From NCBI RefSeq assembly GCF_004346095.1, contig NZ_SLZV01000018.1, positions 1 through 64,000 on the forward strand: a DNA stretch of 64,000 nt, in the 5' to 3' direction. The stretch's first letter is position 1, and every line of letters starts with the position of its first letter. This document shows, in pieces, positions 61,000 through 64,000 of the stretch. Source of the stretch: Faecalimonas umbilicata (GTDB lineage: Bacteria; Bacillota; Clostridia; Lachnospirales; Lachnospiraceae). The notes under the pieces are model-generated. The model saw only the letters and a list, made by a program, of their open reading frames with translations, was not told the origin of the DNA and ran no database searches. Position numbers and translations under genes: made by a program.

Positions 61000-62274
61000 C
61001 TATTTGACTTTTCGTCCGGAAACGTACTTTTCTGTAATGTGTCGGTCATCAGACAGATAAATCATGCGCTCCAGGCGGTCACGCACGGTCAGTTTCTGCG
61101 GATGTGCAATGTTACTGTCGTCTAAAATCAGTGCATCAAACTCGTATCCTTCTTCAAAACTTCCAACCTTTCCAAAAAACGCCCCGCCGCCTTTTGTTCC
61201 AAGATAGAATGCTTCCTCCACAGTCAGCGGTTTCTGTGTGTCATCCACAAGTCTCCAGCGCATTTTGGAACACTGGATTGCATCTGCCATCGCCCGGAAG
61301 ATCGACGTACTGTATCCTGCTGCCATGTCACTTCCAAGCCCGGTCGGGATTCCCTCTGATAAAAATCTTCTCACTGGTGCAATCCCTGAAGAAAGATTCA
61401 TATTGGACTGCGGACAGTGCGCCACATATACCTGATTGTTCTTCATTTTTTCAATCTCATCTTCTTCCATCCAGATACAGTGTGCCATGATAGTAGGGCA
61501 GTCCCCGCCAAATAGTCCAAACTGTTCATATGCCTCGCTGTAATTTGACACATTCGGACAAAGCTCTTTCACCCACGCGATCTCACCTGGATTTTCAGAT
61601 AAGTGAGACTGTACCGGAAGCTTTTTCTCTTTTTGCAGTTCTGCCAGCCCCCGCATCAGCTCATCGGTACAGGAAGGGATAAACCGTGGTGTCAGGATCG
61701 GTCTGACATGTTGAAAACGTCCGTCCGTCTCTGCAAGCCATCTTTTCGTTTCTTCCAGCGATTTTTCTGCACTTTTTTCTTCCAGATCCTTCCCTCCGTT
61801 TCGATCCATATTTACCTTTCCCACATAAGCCGACAGCCCGGAGTCTTCCAGAAGTTCCATCAGGATCTTCGTTCCCTCCACATGCATTGTCGCAAAAATG
61901 ACCGCTCTTGTCACATCGCTCTTCTTCAGTTCTTCCACATACATCGTATATGCCCGTTTTGCATACACTTCACTGGCATACTTTGCTTCCTCAGGAAACG
62001 TATGTGTATTAAGCCACTCTAACAGCTCCAGATCCATACCAAGTCCTCGAAATGCATACTGCGGCGCATGCGCATGAAGATCCACCATCCCCGGAACAAT
62101 CAGGGCATCCCCGCAGTCCTTCACCGGCAGTCCCTGATATTTCTCAGGGATTTCTGAAAATACCCCTGCACTCTTTCCATCCACACAGATGACATATTGC
62201 TGCTCGGCCACCCACAGTCTGTCCATCGTCTCACTGTAACAAATATTTCCTTTTAAAATAAAATCGTTCTTCAT
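61000..62274 (-). CDS. guaD: Guanine deaminase
   Basis: A 424-residue amidohydrolase converting guanine to xanthine. Zinc motif VDLHAHAPQYAFRG (about 64-77), second part PVQSHLSENPGEIAWV, TIMAHCIWMEEDE, VAHCPQSNMNLSSG and the metal Asp in GLGSDMAAGYSTS. The HAPQY segment marks guanine deaminases among their relatives. The leader carries a guanine-type riboswitch, so substrate and sensor match. Confidence 0.95.
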   Translation of the reverse strand: MKNDFILKGNICYSETMDRLWVAEQQYVICVDGKSAGVFSEIPEKYQGLPVKDCGDALIVPGMVDLHAHAPQYAFRGLGMDLELLEWLNTHTFPEEAKYASEVYAKRAYTMYVEELKKSDVTRAVIFATMHVEGTKILMELLEDSGLSAYVGKVNMDRNGGKDLEEKSAEKSLEETKRWLAETDGRFQHVRPILTPRFIPSCTDELMRGLAELQKEKKLPVQSHLSENPGEIAWVKELCPNVSNYSEAYEQFGLFGGDCPTIMAHCIWMEEDEIEKMKNNQVYVAHCPQSNMNLSSGIAPVRRFLSEGIPTGLGSDMAAGYSTSIFRAMADAIQCSKMRWRLVDDTQKPLTVEEAFYLGTKGGGAFFGKVGSFEEGYEFDALILDDSNIAHPQKLTVRDRLERMIYLSDDRHITEKYVSGRKVK

Positions 62275-62354
62275 GATCGTCTCTTCCTCACTTTCCCAAA
62301 CATTGTTGCCGGAAGTCTGTCACTCCATTCCGACAACTCCTATCTTTTTACGCA

Positions 62355-62401
62355 GAAAATGGGGCGATACAAAAAGTACACTGCCTCCTTGCATCTCCCC
62401 A
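62355..62401 (-). terminator. Terminator hairpin after the guanine riboswitch
   Basis: TGGGG-A-GATGCAA pairs with TTGTATC-G-CCCCA (one mismatch, one G-U), followed by TTTT on the minus strand. It begins right at the end of aptamer P1. The overlap with P1 is only a base or two, so how ligand binding controls it is not clear. The same leader has a second hairpin TTGTCGGAA/TTCCGGCAA (about 62338-62300) before the guaD start. Confidence 0.65.
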
Positions 62402-62463
62402 CTTATAGTCAACTATTCCGGTAGTTTGTAGAAACGTCCAACCAATCTTGAACATATATAAGT
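62401..62463 (-). ncRNA. Purine riboswitch, guanine type
   Basis: P1 is ACTTATA / TATAAGT. P2 is GTTCA/TGGAC with loop sequence GATTGG, J2/3 is GTTTCTAC, P3 is AACTA/TAGTT with loop CCGGAA, and J3/1 reads GACTAT. The C in GACTAT (position 74 in xpt numbering) gives guanine rather than adenine specificity. The gene downstream is guanine deaminase. Confidence 0.92.
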
Positions 62464-62481
62464 TCTGCCTATTGCTCCTTT

Positions 62482-62510
62482 ATTATAAAAGATTCTGTTA
62501 CGGAAGTCAA
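62482..62510 (-). promoter_or_regulatory. Promoter of the guanine riboswitch transcript
   Basis: TTGACT (62510-62505) and TATAAT (62487-62482) on the minus strand are 17 bases apart. Transcription should start about ten bases before the aptamer. It lies within the MutS2-like remnant frame. Confidence 0.92.
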
Positions 62511-62609
62511 TTCGCGGCAAAAACTTGTTTTCCTCTTCATAATATCTTGCCACCGAAGACGGCTCGATAAACAGTGTACTGCCTGTTGCAGACTTATCAA
62601 TCACTTTTC
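62511..62609 (-). pseudogene. MutS2-like remnant
   Basis: The minus-strand frame reads VIDKSATGSTLFIEPSSVAR, then YYEEENKF. SATGSTLFIEP is a hallmark of the core of MutS2 proteins (followed there by a helix with VVKLNN-type residues). Nothing else of a gene of about 780 residues is seen on either side: a few similar-looking residues in a shifted frame precede it and the guanine riboswitch promoter interrupts it. It is read as a fossil fragment. Confidence 0.55.
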
Positions 62610-62667
62610 TAGAATTCCTCTGCTTTTTTTGAAATTTCCTGCCTGAACCGGCAGACTGAATATGGAC

Positions 62668-62733
62668 AATCCTGATACTGACTGACTTTCTTTTCTTGTT
62701 TGAAAAACAGTATCAGGATTTTTTGATTTTTAT
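62668..62733 (+). other. Hairpin with U-run on the plus strand, no gene to serve
   Basis: AATCCTGATACTG (62668-62680) and CAGTATCAGGATT (62708-62720) are exact complements with a 27-base loop, followed by TTTTGATTTTT on the plus strand. No plus-strand gene precedes it. A smaller hairpin CTGCC/GGCAG lies at about 62639-62654. The remaining sequence of this 490-base intergenic region holds nothing else I recognise. Confidence 0.5.
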
Positions 62734-62764
62734 CTTGTGAAATGCATTAGATATGCTTTAGATT

Positions 62765-63643
62765 TTACTCTTTCTGACCGCACTGACTACCTTTTACAGC
62801 CTCTGCTTCTGCGAGAAATGCTTCCATAGTATCTGACTTTGCCGCAAGCACCAGCCAGTTTCTCAATACTTCCAGATTTTGCTCTGTCTCAATCCGTTTT
62901 CGGAACACATCAGGAATCTCGCCTTTGCACTCCAGAATCGTGCACAGCGAAAGTCTTGCACCTTCCGCTCTTCCTTCTTTTCTCTCGTCTTTCAGCATCT
63001 CTTCCAAAATCATAAAACGCTCCTCCATCTCCCGGTCTCTCTTGATTTCCCGAATTGTTCTCTGCAGTCTTTCTACATAGTCATCGTGAAAATTTTGTTC
63101 GCTCTCCTGCAGTCCTGCTTTTACAAATCTTAAAAAGGTAACAAGTTCTTTTGGAACTTCGTCTTCATTTTCTCCATGCGTACTCAGAAAAATGGTACAT
63201 CGTCCATCCTGCAGTTTGCTTTCTTTACATTCTTTGCACTCACTTGAAAATGTGTATCGATATTTCTTCTGCCCAAACGGGTCAAAGTCACATAGAAAAA
63301 TAACATAAGTATCCGGAAGTTCTTCATACTCTTCCCCAGATACCAGCAACTCCATATCGATCTGACTTTGATAATATCTGCTTCTTCTCCCAAGTGCCGG
63401 CTTTTTAGACACCTGCATTTCCACATTATAGTGGGTCCGTTCTTCATCATTTGCATAGACATCCAGACGGACTCCCTTATACTCTGGATGGTAGATCATA
63501 CTCTTTTCCTTACTGACAACCACCTCTGAGAGTTTCGTCTGAAGGACCATCTCCAAAAAATCTTTGCAGTTTTCCGGCATCGTCATCACTGCGCCGAACA
63601 TAAAGTTATCTTTAATAGTAAGTTCTTTTAATTGTTTCTTCAT
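62765..63643 (-). CDS. Rpn-family nuclease / PD-(D/E)XK transposase-like protein
   Basis: A 292-residue protein of the Rpn/PDDEXK family found in many scattered copies in Lachnospiraceae. The start reads KELTIKDNFMFGAVMTMPEN, and the nuclease core has VRLDVYANDE and HYNVEMQVSKK (Asp, then Glu-x-Gln). SRYYQSQIDMELLVSGEEYE and TYVIFLCDFDPFG follow. C-terminal coiled region (about 200-235) is variable. Relatives promote RecA-independent recombination; this copy seems intact. Confidence 0.9.
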   Translation of the reverse strand: MKKQLKELTIKDNFMFGAVMTMPENCKDFLEMVLQTKLSEVVVSKEKSMIYHPEYKGVRLDVYANDEERTHYNVEMQVSKKPALGRRSRYYQSQIDMELLVSGEEYEELPDTYVIFLCDFDPFGQKKYRYTFSSECKECKESKLQDGRCTIFLSTHGENEDEVPKELVTFLRFVKAGLQESEQNFHDDYVERLQRTIREIKRDREMEERFMILEEMLKDERKEGRAEGARLSLCTILECKGEIPDVFRKRIETEQNLEVLRNWLVLAAKSDTMEAFLAEAEAVKGSQCGQKE

Positions 63644-63714
63644 CTGTTTTCCTCCATTATGCAGAGGAATTCTATGAGAAAATTATAACATATCCATTCT
63701 GCTTTCTGCAATCT

Positions 63715-64000
63715 CTATTCAGCCTTTACATTCCCTTTTTCAATGTTTTCTTCTACAATTGCTTTCACGCATTCCCACACTGTTTTTGATGTCTCTTCCA
63801 TTTTTTTATTCCGTTTATAGATCTGTGACCGTTTCACCCCATGTTCTGCCCAGCTTTTTCCACCAGATACGTGATTTAAAAGAAGTGGCTGGAAGTTGTC
63901 AAGAAGGTGTGCATACTTTGCATCGCCCGTCTCGTATGCCTCAAATTCTTCCCAGAGTTCCCGGAAATAAGCGCCCTGATCTGCCGGTAGGATTCCAAAA
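63715..64000 (-). CDS. HD-domain hydrolase, N-terminal part beyond the window
   Basis: The frame with TAG at 63715-63717 is open to the right edge and gives 95 residues: FGILPADQGAYFRELWEEFE, AKYAHLLDNFQPLLLNHVSG, GKSWAEHGVKRSQIYKRN, ending KGNVKAE. This is the C-terminal part of HD-domain proteins of the YfbR/HDDC2 kind (5'-nucleotidase-like phosphohydrolases); the catalytic HD residues would be further right, outside the window. Confidence 0.88.
   Translation of the reverse strand, partial: FGILPADQGAYFRELWEEFEAYETGDAKYAHLLDNFQPLLLNHVSGGKSWAEHGVKRSQIYKRNKKMEETSKTVWECVKAIVEENIEKGNVKAE

Noticed and set aside
62413-62604. A 63-residue gene on the minus strand
   Set aside because: The frame contains a consensus promoter and part of the guanine riboswitch, and its first part matches a MutS2 core; it is read as a fossil.
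1-64000. CRISPR arrays, tRNA or rRNA genes, insertion sequences, prophage
   Set aside because: No regularly spaced repeats, tRNA cloverleaf arms, transposase genes other than the Rpn-type protein, or phage structural genes were seen.

Overview
The window reads as chromosomal DNA of a gut-type Lachnospiraceae bacterium (Bacillota, Clostridia). The signs are a PolC-type replicative polymerase, AGGAGG-type ribosome binding sites, an IIABC-type fructose PTS, ECF transporters, a yybP-ykoY-type manganese riboswitch, TPP and guanine riboswitches, and many families typical of that group (DUF3877, DUF3783, EFR1 ferredoxin, XpaC/TelA). The genus cannot be fixed by reading alone. Nearly all genes lie on the minus strand. 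No tRNA, rRNA, insertion sequence, prophage or CRISPR array was seen.

Left to right. 1-5.7 kb: a sugar-uptake locus (AraC regulator cut by the left edge, DUF4091 protein, two permeases, binding lipoprotein) and a 35-residue membrane peptide. 5.8-7.0 kb: a manganese riboswitch with promoter and terminator in front of an unknown helical protein and a YccF membrane protein. 7.0-11.3 kb: a lipoprotein, then the thiamin operon thiD-thiW-thiM-thiE behind a TPP riboswitch. 11.3-24.5 kb: an ABC-F ATPase and a merged potassium locus (KdpF-like peptide, kdpA, kdpB, kdpC, an N-terminal KdpD without a kinase core, trkH, trkA, a DUF4118 histidine kinase, kdpE). 24.7-32.6 kb: a small membrane protein, a two-component system, and a heterodimeric ABC exporter with MarR and DUF3783 genes. 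32.7-40.5 kb: TelA/XpaC, a fructose PTS operon ending in an HPr that lacks Ser46, and a divergent Ser-rich membrane protein. 40.7-44.3 kb: a second odd HPr, cysK, a cold-shock gene and an aldehyde dehydrogenase. 44.5-50.8 kb: polC, ispG and a small anchored protein behind a consensus promoter. 50.8-57.5 kb: a MarR-controlled operon of an EFR1 ferredoxin, two nucleoside hydrolase paralogs (one with catalytic residues lost) and a complete ECF transporter. 57.5-64 kb: an AlkD-like protein, RecQ, small conserved proteins, guanine deaminase behind a guanine riboswitch, a MutS2-like fossil, an Rpn-family nuclease and the end of an HD-domain gene.

The best candidates for undescribed biology are the manganese-riboswitch/YccF pair, the MarR-EFR1-nucleoside hydrolase-ECF operon, and the fused Kdp/Trk locus with its sensor split over two proteins. 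All assignments come from reading motifs and context; no database search was run.
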